Assembly: GCF_020906515.1 (NCBI RefSeq)
Contig: NC_085854.1
Coordinates: 1,240,001 to 1,304,000, forward strand
Direction: 5' to 3'
DNA length: 64,000 nucleotides
Source: Vanrija pseudolonga
Taxonomy: Eukaryota > Basidiomycota > Tremellomycetes > Trichosporonales > Trichosporonaceae
Shown: piece after piece, positions 12,401 through 23,641 of the stretch
How positions within the stretch are numbered: the stretch's first letter is position 1
How the letters are laid out: every line of letters starts with the position of its first letter
The notes under the pieces: model-generated
Databases searched by the model: none
What the model was told of the DNA's origin: nothing
What the model saw: the letters and a program-made list of their open reading frames with translations, nothing else
Translations under genes and position numbers: made by a program

Positions 12401-15202
12401 CTCCTCGGCATCCAGGAACTGCGAGCCGGACACTCGGCTTCGCTCAGCCAAGGGTGACTTTGCGGCGGTGGTAGTCTTCTTGGCCTTCGGGGTGCGAACG
12501 CGGGGACCCTTGGCAGCCTGGTCGGCTTCCACATCCTCGGCCTCGGCCTCGGCCTCGTCTTCATCCTCGCTGACATCCTCGGCCGTCTTGCCCAACCGTC
12601 TGCGGCCCTCCAGCCGTTGGATCGTCTTCTTCCTCTCCCACTTCTCTCGCAAGTCGTGGATGAGCTTTCGTCGATCGATAGGACCGTTGGTCATGGCCTG
12701 GACTTCCTCCAGATGGTTGGTTTCGCGGAGCATGTTGAACAGCTCTTGGATGTAGAGCTCCAAGTCTGCGATACGCTGCTCGTAATCCCGCTTCTGGCCT
12801 TCCATCTGATCCTGGATGTTGTCACGAGAGTCTCGAGCGGCCTTGAGCTTCTCCTTGAGGTCCGTGATCTCGGCCCTCAATGTCGATACGAGATCGTGGC
12901 TGCCGGTCGCCATTTCCTCTAACAGGTCGACCTTTTCGCGTTCGCTGGCGGCCAGACGAGCCTTTAAGCCCTTCAACTCTTGAAGTGCCTCGTCCATACG
13001 CTGCTGCTCGACAAACTTGCCCATGACCTGCTGCACCGAGATACCAAAGGCTCTTGAGAAGTCCTTGTTTAAGTCGGGGGAGTCGTTCATGACGATGCTT
13101 TGGATCAATTGGTCGATGAGCTGGAAGTAGCGTACCCGCTCCTCGCCCTCCTCCTTGATGAGAAGGAGGTGCCGGAACGTGTTGAGGAGGTATGCGCTTG
13201 ACTTTGTCCCCTTGGTCATGTCGAAGAGCGCGCGGAGGACGTCTTCGGGCGACTTCATGGACTGGAGAGTCTGTCGGTTCTGCTCCTGGGCAAGATCTCT
13301 GCGATCTGCTTCTTCCTCTTCCTCGTACTGCTGGATCAGCTTGGTGGTCGAATGTTCGTTCCAAGTCTTGATCTTGGCGAAGACGCCTTGCAAGTTTGCG
13401 AGGTCGAGCTGGCCGCGGATAGAGATACGGGCGCGAAGATCGTTGGCTGATGTGAGAGCGTGCGCAAAGTGGATCATTGTCATCTGCAGGGGTCAGCCGT
13501 GTCATCCAGCACTGTGGGTGGGTGGACTGACGGTGTAGTCCAGTAGTTGGTTCGACTCGACGCCAGTCGACGTCGCGCCGACTTGGGAGCCCATCCTTCC
13601 TCGACTGCTGACGACCTCCTCGGTCTGTCGGAGCCAGCGCTCGAATCGCGAGACCTTGTTGGTGACTCCGACTTGGGCGTTGTGGTTGGCCTCGAGCTGT
13701 TCGAATGCGCGCAGGACGATCTGCAGGCCCAGTCTGTCCGCGGAGTGCTGTTCCCACAAGGCGAAGAAGAGCAGGATCTCTGCAGACACTTTGCGGCAGG
13801 GGGGGTGGGCTGAGAGTAGAGAGTTTGCAATGGCGTAGATGACTTGAGGTTGTTTAATAGCATCGTTTGCACCGATCTGACCATCAGTGGGAAGAATCTC
13901 GAAGGGGTACACACCTTTGTGCTGAGTGATCGTTTCAAACACTTGAGCAGCTCAAGCTCGGTTTCGACCTCCAGACCACCTTTGCCCCGCCGATGCGACA
14001 GCGTATTGAGATAGTTTGCCAGAACCACCTGACCCTTGAGGTCCATGAACTCTTGGATCCAGCTGTGTCGTAGTCAGCGCGCGAGCACAGCCAGCAGTCA
14101 GTCGCCACTCTACTCACTCGAGCGGGAACGTCCGCAGCGAGACGTTCAACGTCGTCAGGTGTTGCTGGGTCAACTTGTCGTCTAACACCTTGCGAATGAT
14201 GTACTCGGGGCTGTCACGCGGGATAGCGGCGGCCGAGCGCCGTCCACGGCCCATCTTGACAGCCTCCTCTTCCTTGGCCTTGTGCCTCCGTGCCGTGTCC
14301 CAACGTGACCTTGCGTCTGCTTCGACCATCTGGAACTTGGTGTCGACAGATAGGGTTGAGGTGGTCCGAGCCACTGCCGAAGAGGACACCCCACTCATGG
14401 TGGAAAAGCCCGAGTGTCGCGACGAGATGGAGGGGACGACATTGCTTGACTGGTCGAGGTCGCGGTTCTCGACGAGCACCTGGAACATCCTCTCGATCTC
14501 ATTGTCAGAAGGACGCGGAAAGGCAAACTCTTCGTGCCCCCGCCCCGAGGTCGAGGCGATTGACGACGCGTAGTTGGGCATTTGGGGTGCTGGACGGCCG
14601 GGTATGGAGACGGGAACGTAGCTCTGTGTCGCCCTGGTCAGAGTTGGATATCGGCCTAACTCGTCGTTTGGCCGCTGCGAGACCGAACCAGAGGAGGACG
14701 CTACTGTTCTCAGCGATGCCGTATCTGAACCCCTCCTCGTTGCCAAGGTTGCCGACGATTGGCCGTAGTTGCTGTTGTAGGGGTGGGGTGAAGGGGAGCC
14801 TCCTCCAAACTCGCTTCTGATGGAGGGTGTGCCGTGTCTGCCGTTGGTGTGAGAGTCGTGACTAGAAGCGGACGATTGGGGTCGCATTTCCTCCATGAGC
14901 GCTGCACTGGGACTGATCAAACGAGCAGTGGGAACGCCATCTTCTCGGCGGCCAGATAGCGTGTAACTTAGACCTGCTGCTGGGCTCGAGGCGACAACGG
15001 GGACCGGCTTGGATGAAGGGAGTTGGTTATAGGGAACCGAGTGAGCAAGATCGCTAGCCTGGGACGATGGTGGTCGCTGGCTTGACGATGCGGACGAGGT
15101 CGAAGTTCGCGAGCCGCTTTGGCGCGACGCCGCCTTGGACGCTCTGTCCCCCTTGTGTCCCTTGAGGCCGTTGAACATGGCGGACGTGTTGGGGGGACGC
15201 AA
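9429..15202 (-). CDS. Formin of the Bni1/SepA type
   Basis: Five exons, about 1,860 residues. Order: Ser-rich disordered N-terminus; GTPase-binding domain opening at DNEIERMFQVLVE; FH3 armadillo region (WIQEFMDLKGQ, VIYAIANSLLSAHPPCRKV); coiled coil (ITDLKEKLKAARDS); FH1 with a run of 23 prolines and a second proline block; FH2 with KKMKQLQWDK, FNKDLCSE and the signature GNYLNG; and an acidic C-terminal tail. Introns lie near 14118, 13915, 13490 and 10973; the last (38 nt) falls inside FH2 and joins NDDD to RGKLLT. Role by family: Rho-controlled nucleation and elongation of linear actin cables for polarity and cytokinesis. The start is the first Met (15202); a second Met at 15178 (MFNGLKGHK) is a good alternative. 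I see no clear autoregulatory DAD motif. Confidence 0.93.
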
Positions 15203-16190
15203 CGCCAGCGCGCGTTGGTGCGCTGTCGCTTAAGCAGGGAGTGCGCTCGTGGTGACGCCAAGGCTCCAGTGGCCGAGCTGGTCGTGAATTGTGATGGCGG
15301 TCGGCGGGTTGGCGGGCGGGCTGAGCTGTGGTCAAGGGGCGCGGGGCGGAGGCGGGTGCGTAGGGGGCGTCTGCGGCGGGCGGACGTGTCCAGGAGTTGA
15401 CCGGCGGTGGCAATAGGGTGGGTGAGGAGGGGGTGGGCGCGTGTGTGTGTCGTGTCGTGTCGAAACTAGGCCAAGAATATAATGTATGCGAGAGATTAAA
15501 AGTGGTTGTGTTGTAGAGTGTGTGTAGTAGTAGACGTGTAGAAATGGAGGGAAGGAGGAAGGAGGGACGACGAGGAAGGTAGGTTGGAAACCGAGTTGCC
15601 GGAATGAGAAAGGGGTTGACTTGGGACGCGTGCTACACGACGACAGCAACGACGGCGGCGGCAGTAGCAAGCAACGACAAGACGAGATTATGGACACACA
15701 GACGCCAACTTGATACACCAGGCCTGCTCTATAGCGCCAGGGCCTGTAATGCATCAAGTGTGGCCAGCACGGCCAGGCAGGCGACATGCCGCCGCCTCGT
15801 CGTCTCTGCTCATGTCCCACACGCAAATGCACTTGGCTAGCCAAGTGCAATGCAACACGCGCTTTGGCCAGGGGTAGCCAGGTGCCCGGGCAGAGCCCAT
15901 CAGGTCCCTCACACCATTACGGCGGCGTCAGACCCTCCCCGTCACACACTCTCTTTCACGCCGCGGCGGGCGGCGCTGGCGGCGACCAGGCACGGTGAGT
16001 TTGGGTCGTCACACTTATTGCCCCTAAACAGATCCTTTACAATCCAAAAAGCAAAAGCCTAGACCACGAGACACGAGCCACGACCACGACTCATTAGCCG
16101 TCCATCTGTTTCGGCAAGACAACACAAGACACTGGAACACAACACAACACGGACACTCAACTTCTCTCTCTCTCAACCTCACTCCCCACC
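15203..16190. other. Intergenic region between formin and SLO1-like gene
   Basis: This is a divergent promoter and 5' leader region. The plus strand is purine-rich near 15540-15580 and has short GTGTC/CGTGT tandem repeats near 15445-15465. No gene is visible. Confidence 0.5.
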
Positions 16191-16595
16191 ATGCCCCTCC
16201 CAGACTACGGCAACGAAATGGCCGGCGCGTGGTCCACGCCCGCCGCGTCAGCAGCCCACCCAGCAGCAGCCGCACCAGCCGCCGCCGAGCCATCAGTCGA
16301 GAGCACGCTCGAGAAGGAACGCACAATCAAGACCATCTTCGAGCTGCGCGACGGCCTGCGCGGGCTGCTGGTCCGCATTACCGAGGTCGAGAAGGAGACG
16401 GACAAGCTGCGCAACGACAACGAGTTTCTCGGCACCTACATCGACAACCTGTGAGTAACTGTGGCCCTGGCCCTGGGCGGCATGTGGGACGGCACACGAT
16501 GACGAGACGCGCGCGGGGCAGCCAACAAAAAAAAACATCCTACTGACACGCGCAGTACGCGCAACACGGTCGTCGCGGCCGGTCAGAAGCGCTAG
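16191..16595 (+). CDS. Short coiled-coil protein (SCOC/Slo1-like)
   Basis: Two exons (16191 to about 16450, then about 16556-16595) encode about 99 residues. The N-terminus is Ala/Pro-rich. A heptad-patterned helix follows (TIKTIFELRDGLRGLLVRITEVEKETDKLR), then NEFLGTYIDNL and, after the intron, TRNTVVAAGQKR-stop. This layout, especially the NEFLxxYIxNL segment after a coiled coil, is that of SCOC in animals and Slo1 in yeast. The human protein binds Arl1 at the trans-Golgi and acts in autophagy; yeast Slo1 interacts with Arl3. The intron starts GTGAGTAACT, ends CGCGCAG and splits a Leu codon, so the tiny last exon is well supported by frame. TRS20, another trafficking gene, lies next on the same strand, but the two need not be co-regulated. 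Confidence 0.8.
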
Positions 16596-17145
16596 TTGTA
16601 CGCGGCCGCGGAAGAGCAAGGGCTGGAATCGCGTGGGGTGGTGTCGTCGGCGTGTCGAGCAGTGGGCTCGACCTGCCATCCACGCGAGTCGGCCATCTCG
16701 GCGCCCACCGTCATGTCCGCCGGCTTTCGTGCGCACGTGAGCGGCCAGCTGCACATTACCTAGCATACAGACACACCTCATAATCATTGTAGACGCACGG
16801 CATGGCCTCGCATTGTAACCTAATGTACTTGTTAGTGGGCGGGGTGGGCATGGAGGGAGGCCGACGACGGTCGGCGGAGGGCAGCGTTCGCGCACCATGT
16901 AGCTTTGCTCCTCTTCGTTCTTATGTGCTGAGGTGCACCGTTGCATGACAGTTTCCCCACCATTGTTCCACTCGAGCAGCGGCACATATGCATCGAGGGC
17001 CTTTGTATGTCACTCAATCTGGCCGACAAAGTGCCGGGTCAAGTGTTGCCGCGCACGCACGCCCGACCTCACCTCCACCTGACGCGTCACCAACAACATC
17101 ATTTCGACGACCTCCTTCCTCGCAACCACCCACACCCCGCCCCAC
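16596..17145. other. Intergenic region before TRS20
   Basis: About 550 bp hold the 3' end of the upstream gene and the promoter of TRS20. I see no coding or RNA feature here. Confidence 0.5.
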
Positions 17146-17953
17146 ATGTCATTCTACCTCGCGATCGTCTCGCCGCTCGACACGCCGCTCTTCGAAGCGC
17201 AGTTCGCCTCGTCAAAGGGCGCGCCGCCGCCGTCGGCGAGCACGACGTCGTTCCCGAGCTGGAGCTCGTTCTCCAACGGCGGCGGCGAGTCCAGCGCGCC
17301 GAGCACGCCCGGCGCAGGTGGCGGCGCACCGCCCGGCACGACGCCCGGGCTGGGCGGTATAGGTGCCGGGAGCGGCGAGAAGCATATTCTCCAGATGGTG
17401 GCGCATGCCAGTCTTGATGCGGTCGAGGAGGTGTCCGAGGGGACGGCGAGCTTGTGCGTTGCGCCGTGCTGAGGTCTGGCGCGAGTAGCACGCTAACAAC
17501 GTCCAGGTATCTCAAGGCCGTCGACCGGCACAACGAGTGGACCGTGTCGGCGTTCATCGCGAGCAATGGTGTGTGAGCTGGAAGGAGCAGCGCTGACGCC
17601 CAGTCAAGTTCATCCTTCTGCACGACACCAAGAACGACGACGGCATCCGGCTGTTCTTTGGCGAGGTGTGGGAGCTCTATGTCAAGGTGGGTTGGGGGAG
17701 GCGGTGGGGAGGGGAAGCAGTGGGAGGAGAGGCGGCGACGAGCAGAGTGTAGGACGTTATCGTCCTGCTGTGATAGCACCGCGTCGCTATTCCCCCCTCG
17801 GCAGCCCCTTTCTCGCCTCTCGGCGCCTCGACACCAACCACACCCACTAACACCCCCCAGGCCGCCCTCAACCCGTTCCAGACCGTCAACACGCCCATCC
17901 GCAACCCTGCGTTCGACACAAAGGTCCGCGTGAGCGCAAAGCGGTACCTGTAG
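17146..17953 (+). CDS. TRS20: TRAPP subunit Trs20/TRAPPC2 (sedlin)
   Basis: Four exons. The protein opens MSFYLAIVSPLDTPLFEAQF, the first strand of the sedlin longin fold. It continues ILQMVAHASLDAVEEV, then YLKAVDRHNEWTVSAFIASN, KFILLHDTKNDDGIRLFFGEVWELYVK and finally NPFQTVNTPIRNPAFDTKV, all close to TRAPPC2. Role by family: core subunit of the TRAPP tethering complexes that activate Rab1/Ypt1 in ER-Golgi traffic and autophagy. Unusual: between the first strand and the first helix there is a Ser/Gly/Pro-rich insert of about 50 residues that human sedlin (about 140 residues) lacks. It lies inside exon 1 in frame, and its codon style matches the rest, so I think it is translated. Confidence 0.92.
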
Positions 17954-18248
17954 GCAGAGACGGTGCGACGGGGGGGCAAGATGGCAGGCACGACGACGAC
18001 ACTAGATACCACGACTTGCAATGATATCATGCATGCTATTGTTCTGTTCTAAGATTGAGAAGCTAAACTCGGGCCGGGCGGCCGTTCTGAAGAGTGAGCT
18101 GGTGCAGAGGGGTTCTTCAACACCAGTACTCACCGAAGGCTGGATGAAGACGTCGTCTTCATCTTTCCGTCGTTTAGAAGGTGGTGGTGGTGGTGAGTGA
18201 TGTCAAACGCCGCGGCGTCGACTGTGTGGATGCGGGGGGTGGGGGGAA

Positions 18249-19139
18249 TTAGGCGAAGCTCTCGGCCTGTCCGGACTGCAGACGTTAGCCTGGGTGTAGC
18301 ATCAACGTAGCGCTACCCACAATCAAAAGGCCGACAATGAGACCGAAGAGACCAAGGACAGAGCCGAAGATCTAAGGACGGTCAGTACCTTGCTCACGAG
18401 GCGTATCAAGCTCACGCACCTCAACGATGAGCATCTTGACGAACAGCGCGCCGTCTGCAGCATCCGCCAGGGCGGTAGAAGAGCCGGCAATGCCAACAGT
18501 CAGACCACAGAAGAGGTTGCAGAGGCCGACAGCGAGACCGCCCCAGAAGATGGCGAAGCCTGAAGCAAGTCAGTGCCATCAGTCTACCCCGACCCACCAG
18601 TGAAGTAGTTGTTGGTCGTGAAGACGTCCTGGACCTCGGCGCCGTTAGCCTTGGCCTGGAAGACGATCGCCATGATGATGCCGTAGACGGCGACGACCTC
18701 GGCGAAGATGATCCTGCGGGGTCAGCGGCTGCGGGCCAGTAGCCCACGTTCGACACGCACGAGATGAGGTTCTTGGTACGAATACGCGGAGCACGGACAC
18801 CGCCACTGAGGATACTGGCGCCAGTGATGAAGATACCCCTGGGGGTTAGTATTGTCATCGACAACTTGATAACCCACCATCCAGCGCCGGCCACAGACAG
18901 GCCGATACAGAGCGCGATACCGGTCGTCGCCCACGCGAAGGGCGACACCTCCTCGAGGAACTGGGCGACGTTGAAGCGGTGTCCCTGGCCTGTAGGGTGG
19001 GGGTAGTGTCAGCGTCCAGCACCTGGATCCAGCGATAGATTGCCGCGGCGCCCAACGCACCAGTGAGCAGGAGATACAGGCCAATGACGACAACGGTCGC
19101 GACCCCCGTGCCGTAGACGCCGCCGTAGTAGTAGCCCAT
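18249..19139 (-). CDS. VMA16: V-ATPase proteolipid subunit c'' (Vma16)
   Basis: A six- or seven-exon gene on the minus strand, starting [25 protein letters not shown]. It encodes about 200 residues with five hydrophobic segments. Diagnostic stretches are [59 protein letters not shown] (with the essential proton-carrying Glu in FAEVVA) and [22 protein letters not shown]. The additional N-terminal helix distinguishes c'' from c and c'. Role: part of the c-ring of the Vo sector that translocates protons into vacuole, Golgi and endosomes. The last exon adds only SGQAESFA before TAA at 18249-18251. Confidence 0.92.
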
Positions 19140-19764
19140 GATGTGTGCTTCCGAGTGACCCTTTTGCCGTATAGAGAGAGAGAGAGGAAGAGGAGGTCAG
19201 TTGGAGGCGTTGTGTATCGCCGTGTAACGTTAACGAGACGGGAGATGTGGTTTGGTGTGCGATGGGCTGCGAGGTTGGTTGCTCAGGTCGAAGGACGCGG
19301 AGTGATGAGTGGTTGCTGGCTGCTGGCTGTCGGTTGCTGCTGGCGGAGGAAGCGGAGGTTGTCGCGTCTCCGTGTGGGCTGCTCCCTTCCTCCCCCCCAA
19401 ACCGCTCCTGTCGCCGCCGCCGCTGCCGCCGCCGGTTAGCCAGCCAAGTAGCGCACCCAGCACCCAGCAGCAGTCGGCCCAGTCACGCACCGCACCACCC
19501 ACCCACTGTCCCGTATCTGTCCACCCACCACACCACCACCCGGCACGCACCACCCACCTGCCATCGTCGTCTCCACAACCCAACCTCCGTCGTTCAACAA
19601 CAACAACCCCCACATCACTCATCACCCCACCCCACCCACCTACTTGGTGCATCCCACACTTGCATACCTACGGGTACATTCTGCAATCGCTTGCCATCCA
19701 ATCGCACGCAAACAGCAAACGCACAACACCCTTCGCACCCAAACTAGAAGAACAATACAGGCTC
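19140..19764. promoter_or_regulatory. Divergent promoter region of VMA16 and YRB2-like gene
   Basis: About 625 bp between two outward-facing genes. The plus strand is rich in CCACCC/CACCC runs at about 19490-19640, a pyrimidine-rich stretch common before fungal start codons. No coding signal is convincing. Confidence 0.45.
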
Positions 19765-21612
19765 ATGTCATCCCCAGACGACAGGCCGACAACCGCCCCA
19801 CCCGCAATCGACGAGGCCTCCTCAAACGGCCAACCCTCTACAGCGCGAGGTAGGTTTGCTGGCACACACTCGCATGCACAGGCGCTCGCATCATCCCGCT
19901 GACCATGCGCCCAGAGTCCATCTCTCTCAAGCGGGGCCGCGAGGGCTCGGTCGTGAGTGACGGCCAACACGCAGACAGAAGCGCGGTCCGAGCAGAGCGC
20001 GCTGACCACAAATCACAGGACCCTCAGGCAAGCGAAACTCCTACATCGTCGCATATTGCCGCTAAGAAGAACCGCCTCGAGACTGCCACCGCCGGCGCCG
20101 ACATTGTCGAGACGGACGAGGATGCTTCGGCGGCTACTAGCTCTCTGAAACCTTCGGGTGGGGACGCAGGCAAGGAAGGCCACACGGTTGGAGAGGTTCG
20201 CCGCAAGGTCGAGGAGCTCAACTGGGAGGAAGGCAAGGCGCCCCGAGATGGGGCCGACAAGGCCGAGGTTGACGTCGATGCGTCCGAGGACTCGAAGGAC
20301 GAGTCCAAGGCCGACTCCAAGGCGGCTTCTGACGCCGCCGACAGCGCAGACTGGGTCAAGGTCAGCAAACCCGACGAGGACGGAGAGTCGGGCGGCACGT
20401 CGGAGAGCGATTCGCCCTCGCTCAAGAGAAAGGCGGGCGACGAGCCCGACGCCAGCAGCGTCGCGTCGGACGAGAAGAAGCGCAAGTCGACCTCGGTGAG
20501 TTGCCGCTGGAGACCATCACGCGCCAGTCACTAACGCCGCAGCCTGCACCAGCGGAGCGCTCCGACAAGACTTCGCCGTCGGCGGCTGCGTCTGCGCCCT
20601 CGCCCTCTGCTCCACCAAAGAAGCCCCAAGCGACCTTTGGCGCGTTCAGCTCCAAGTCGTCGCCATTCGCTTCAGTGTCGTCGTCGTCGTCGCCTTTCGG
20701 CTCGGCTGCGGCGTCGTCGTCGCCCTTTGGCTCGGCTGCGGCGTCGTCTTCGCCTTTTGGATCTGCGGCGGCGACCTCGTCACCATTCGGAGCGGCCGCA
20801 GGCTCGTCATCTCCATTCGGCTCGGTCAAGCCCAAGTCTGCGTTCGACTCGACTGCTCCGACCGCCGCCAAGCCTGGTGGAACATCAGGCTTTGGCAACT
20901 ACTCTAATGCGTTCAGCCAATTCGCCAAGAAGCCAGCCGCGACAGCAGACGCCGACAAGCCTGAGGCTTCCTCATCCAGTACCTTTGGCGACATCCTAAG
21001 GGAGAAGGGTGCGGAGGAGAAGGAGGAGAAGGTGCACTTGGACAAGCAGGAGGGTACGTGGCATGCGTTGTGTGGGTTGCGTGGCTGCTGTGCTGACAAC
21101 TCAGTCTTCACTGGAGAGGAGGACGAGGAGACCGTGTTCCAGACGCGCGTCAAGCTGTTCAGCATGGAGACGGAGCAGGGTGCCTGGAGAGAGCGAGGCC
21201 TTGGAGCTCTCAAGCTCAACAAGCGGAGGGCTGACGGTGGCGGTGCCCGTCTTGGTGCGTGGCGAGTGCGTGGCGTTTTGGCTGATAATCAGTGATGCGT
21301 GCGGACGGTGTGCTACGTGTCATTCTCAACGCTTCGCTCTATGTTGGCATGACCTGCCTGGAAGACGGCAAGCATGTCAGGACCACCGTGTTCGAGGGTG
21401 GTGAGCGCAGATTCATCACCATCAGGGTACGTGATTCTTCTGCCAGCTATCTGTCTAGGGACCAGACCACTGACCACCGCGCGCAGACCGCCAACCCCAA
21501 GGTGGCTGCCGAGTTGAGCGCTGCGATCCAAGAGCACACGCCATTGGAGTCTGCGCGCTCTACCTCTGCTGCTGCGCGATCTCCGTCCGCTGGAGCCAAG
21601 GAAAGCGTCTAA
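19765..21612 (+). CDS. Ran-binding nuclear transport factor (Yrb2/RanBP3-like)
   Basis: Multi-exon gene, roughly 480 residues. After a short N-terminal exon comes SISLKRGREGSV, then an acidic Ser-rich region and a block of SPFGSAA-type repeats (about 20660-20830). The C-terminal Ran-binding domain has VFTGEEDEETVFQTRVKLF, ERGLGALKLNKR and VMRADGVLRVILNASLY. This order (KRxRE-type start, FG-like middle, single C-terminal RanBD) fits Yrb2/RanBP3, which assists Crm1-dependent export. Nup2 is the main alternative, because of the FG-like repeats. Introns with GTAGGT, GTGAGT, GTACGT and GTGCGT donors join every piece in phase, notably EG|VFTGEED and RL|VMRADG. Confidence 0.85.
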
Positions 21613-22194
21613 GCATGTTCCTGTTCCTCGGTCATTCATCCATTCACCCTGCACCCGGTGTCGGTGCATTATCCCCATCCCGACTTACAACAGTAGGGCT
21701 GGGTGTTGTCGCTGCACATCCGTACATATCCCTCCCCCCTCCCCACTGCCTCTCTGTTCTCTCACACGTCCCACTCTCCCTGCACAGCCCCTCCGCCGCC
21801 TCTGTACGCTGGTAGTATCCCGTCGTCCGTCTTGTCCGTGCTAGAACGGGCAGGTGGGGCAACTGTAGTATGCATTGCGGGGTAATCGCGAGTCGTGTTG
21901 GCTATGGGGCTGTACAGTTGACTGATCCGCTATGGGGTCTTGGGTGGTCGTCGACTGATGCAGCCATGGGGGTCTACGGGGTGGTGTGCCGGCGGGGTGA
22001 TCGACTGGTGCAGCAATGGGGATGTGGTGGTTGGACTACAGACTCGATGGACAGTTGGCCTCCTCGTCGTCCTGCGGCATCGAGACCTACGGCGTCGAGA
22101 CCTGCCTGGCGATGGGTTGAAGCAAAGCCGATCTGCTGCCACATCCTCGCACCTCGGACACACAGCACGCGACACGCGCCACACAGCACACGGC

Positions 22195-22258
22195 ACACAG
22201 CCCACGCCGCACACAGCCCACGCCGCACACAGCCCACGCCGCACGCCCCACGCCGCAC
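22195..22258. repeat. Short tandem repeat, 16-nt unit
   Basis: About three to four head-to-tail copies of ACACAGCCCACGCCGC, the last degenerate. They are preceded by looser ACACGCGCC/ACACAGC variants from about 22160. Confidence 0.8.
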
Positions 22259-22678
22259 AAAAAGCTCTCCCCCGCTCCCAAACCCCGGCCGCCAATCACC
22301 TTCCTCCTGTGACAGGTCCGGATCCAGCGAGCAGGCTCGAACCCCCAACCAACGTGCAGGCGTGTGGGGGTGCGACCCCGGCGGTTGAAGACCGCTACTC
22401 CACGCGCTGCTGGCTGTGCTGGCTGCGTACTCGCTGGACTTTGAAGGACAGGCTCACCGGGATGGAAGCGGAGGGCGTGTATGCTGGGGCTGGGGTGGGG
22501 TGGGAGGGTGCGATGCGCGCCGCTGCTCCCTGCTTTGCCCTCGCTGGCCTAGCTCGTCACATCACACTGGCTCGTGACCACCGGGGTCTGCCGACGTGCA
22601 TTGTCGTGTCGTGCATGCGTGGTGCGTGTGGTCAGGCTAGGTGGAGGTTGTGAGTCAGTGTCATTGTCAGTTTCGAGT

Positions 22679-22772
22679 GGCGGGTGGCGAGTGGCGAGTG
22701 TGAGTGGCGAGTGTGGGTGGCGAGTGTGAGTGGCGAGTGTGGGTGGCGAGTGTGGGTGGCGAGTGTGGCGAC
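22679..22772. repeat. Minisatellite with GTGGCGAGTGTG unit
   Basis: About seven head-to-tail copies of a 12- to 13-nt unit, GTGGCGAGTGTG with an optional extra base. No coding frame runs through it meaningfully. Confidence 0.85.
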
Positions 22773-22968
22773 CCGAGTGGTGGCGCCGGCGCCGCGTCAC
22801 ACGACCAACCATCGCACGGCCGCCCCCCGCACGCCGCATGCCGCCACCTCGCCCACCCGCCCGCCCGCCCACCCACCCACCCCGACAGACGAGTATGCAC
22901 AGCCCCTCGCCTCGCGGCAGCGCTGTACAGACTAGTCTGCGGACGGTTGGTGATCCGAACGCAAAAAA

Positions 22969-23013
22969 GCCCACTTCTCGACCTACCCACGACGGGTAGG
23001 ACAAGAAGTGGGC
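22969..23013. repeat. Inverted repeat with 20-bp stem
   Basis: Left arm 22969-22988 and right arm 22994-23013 pair at 18 of 20 positions around a 5-nt ACGAC spacer. It follows an A6 run at 22963-22968. It could be a transcript hairpin, a remnant of a small inverted-repeat element or a 3'-end structure. Confidence 0.75.
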
Positions 23014-23164
23014 AATTTGCCAACGCCAGATGGATCTCGTAGAGGCCCAGGAGGCTGTTGTATGTGATGGACAATGGGGGAGAGGGAGGGAGGTAGGAGG
23101 AAAGGTAGAGTAGAAGAGAGACAGGTTCACAGCGATCGATCATAGTCAATGCGGGAGACATGCG

Positions 23165-23364
23165 TCAACAACAGTAACACCATGCCAAACAACCGAAGCT
23201 GCGCACCCTTACGATGAACCGTGACGTGTTGGCCGGGTCCTCTGTAAGGTGCGTCGTCGTCGGCGACTTGACGCGAATCTTGATGATGAAGTGCTTGAGG
23301 AAGGATGGATGGCTTGCGCCAGAGCCAAGTACGATTGGCTTTCGCCCCGTCTTCTTTCTTTCAC
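23165..23364 (-). CDS. Unidentified coding-like exon
   Basis: On the minus strand, an acceptor (ACAACAG at 23370-23365) opens an exon reading ERKKTGRKPIVLGSG, then FLKHFIIKIRVKS and LTEDPANTSRFI. Codons are typical for this genome (AAG, TTC, ATC, GAC, CTC), which is why I believe it codes. It then either meets a GTAAGG donor after RFI or runs on to a stop at 23165. I could not find a first exon in matching phase; a possible ATG near 23476 (ATGAAGG, then GTCCGC) gives a phase-compatible but weak donor. I do not recognise the protein. Confidence 0.35.
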
Positions 23365-23641
23365 CTGTTGTGTGTGTGTGTGTTGTGTGTTTGATTTTTT
23401 GGAAGATGAATCCCGACGCCACTACCCGGCTCGCAGGAACTCGCTCGCGCACTCGTGGCAGGGCGGCGGACCCTTCATCCGGCCTCGCAGACGCGGGACG
23501 GAGAGAGGGGTGCGCCGACCGGGGATAGCCAGTCGTTATGCTTGCGATGCAGCTAGGCGGGGGAAGGCGATTCTATTCCAACGACCCAAATAGGGCTTTT
23601 CTTTCTTTGTCCGTCCAAATAAAGAGGAAAAAACGAATGAC

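Noticed and set aside
22320-22410. Second tRNA-like stretch on the minus strand (GGGGGTTCGAGC)
   Set aside because: The T stem has mismatches, no D or anticodon arm of proper size is present, and the ends do not pair.
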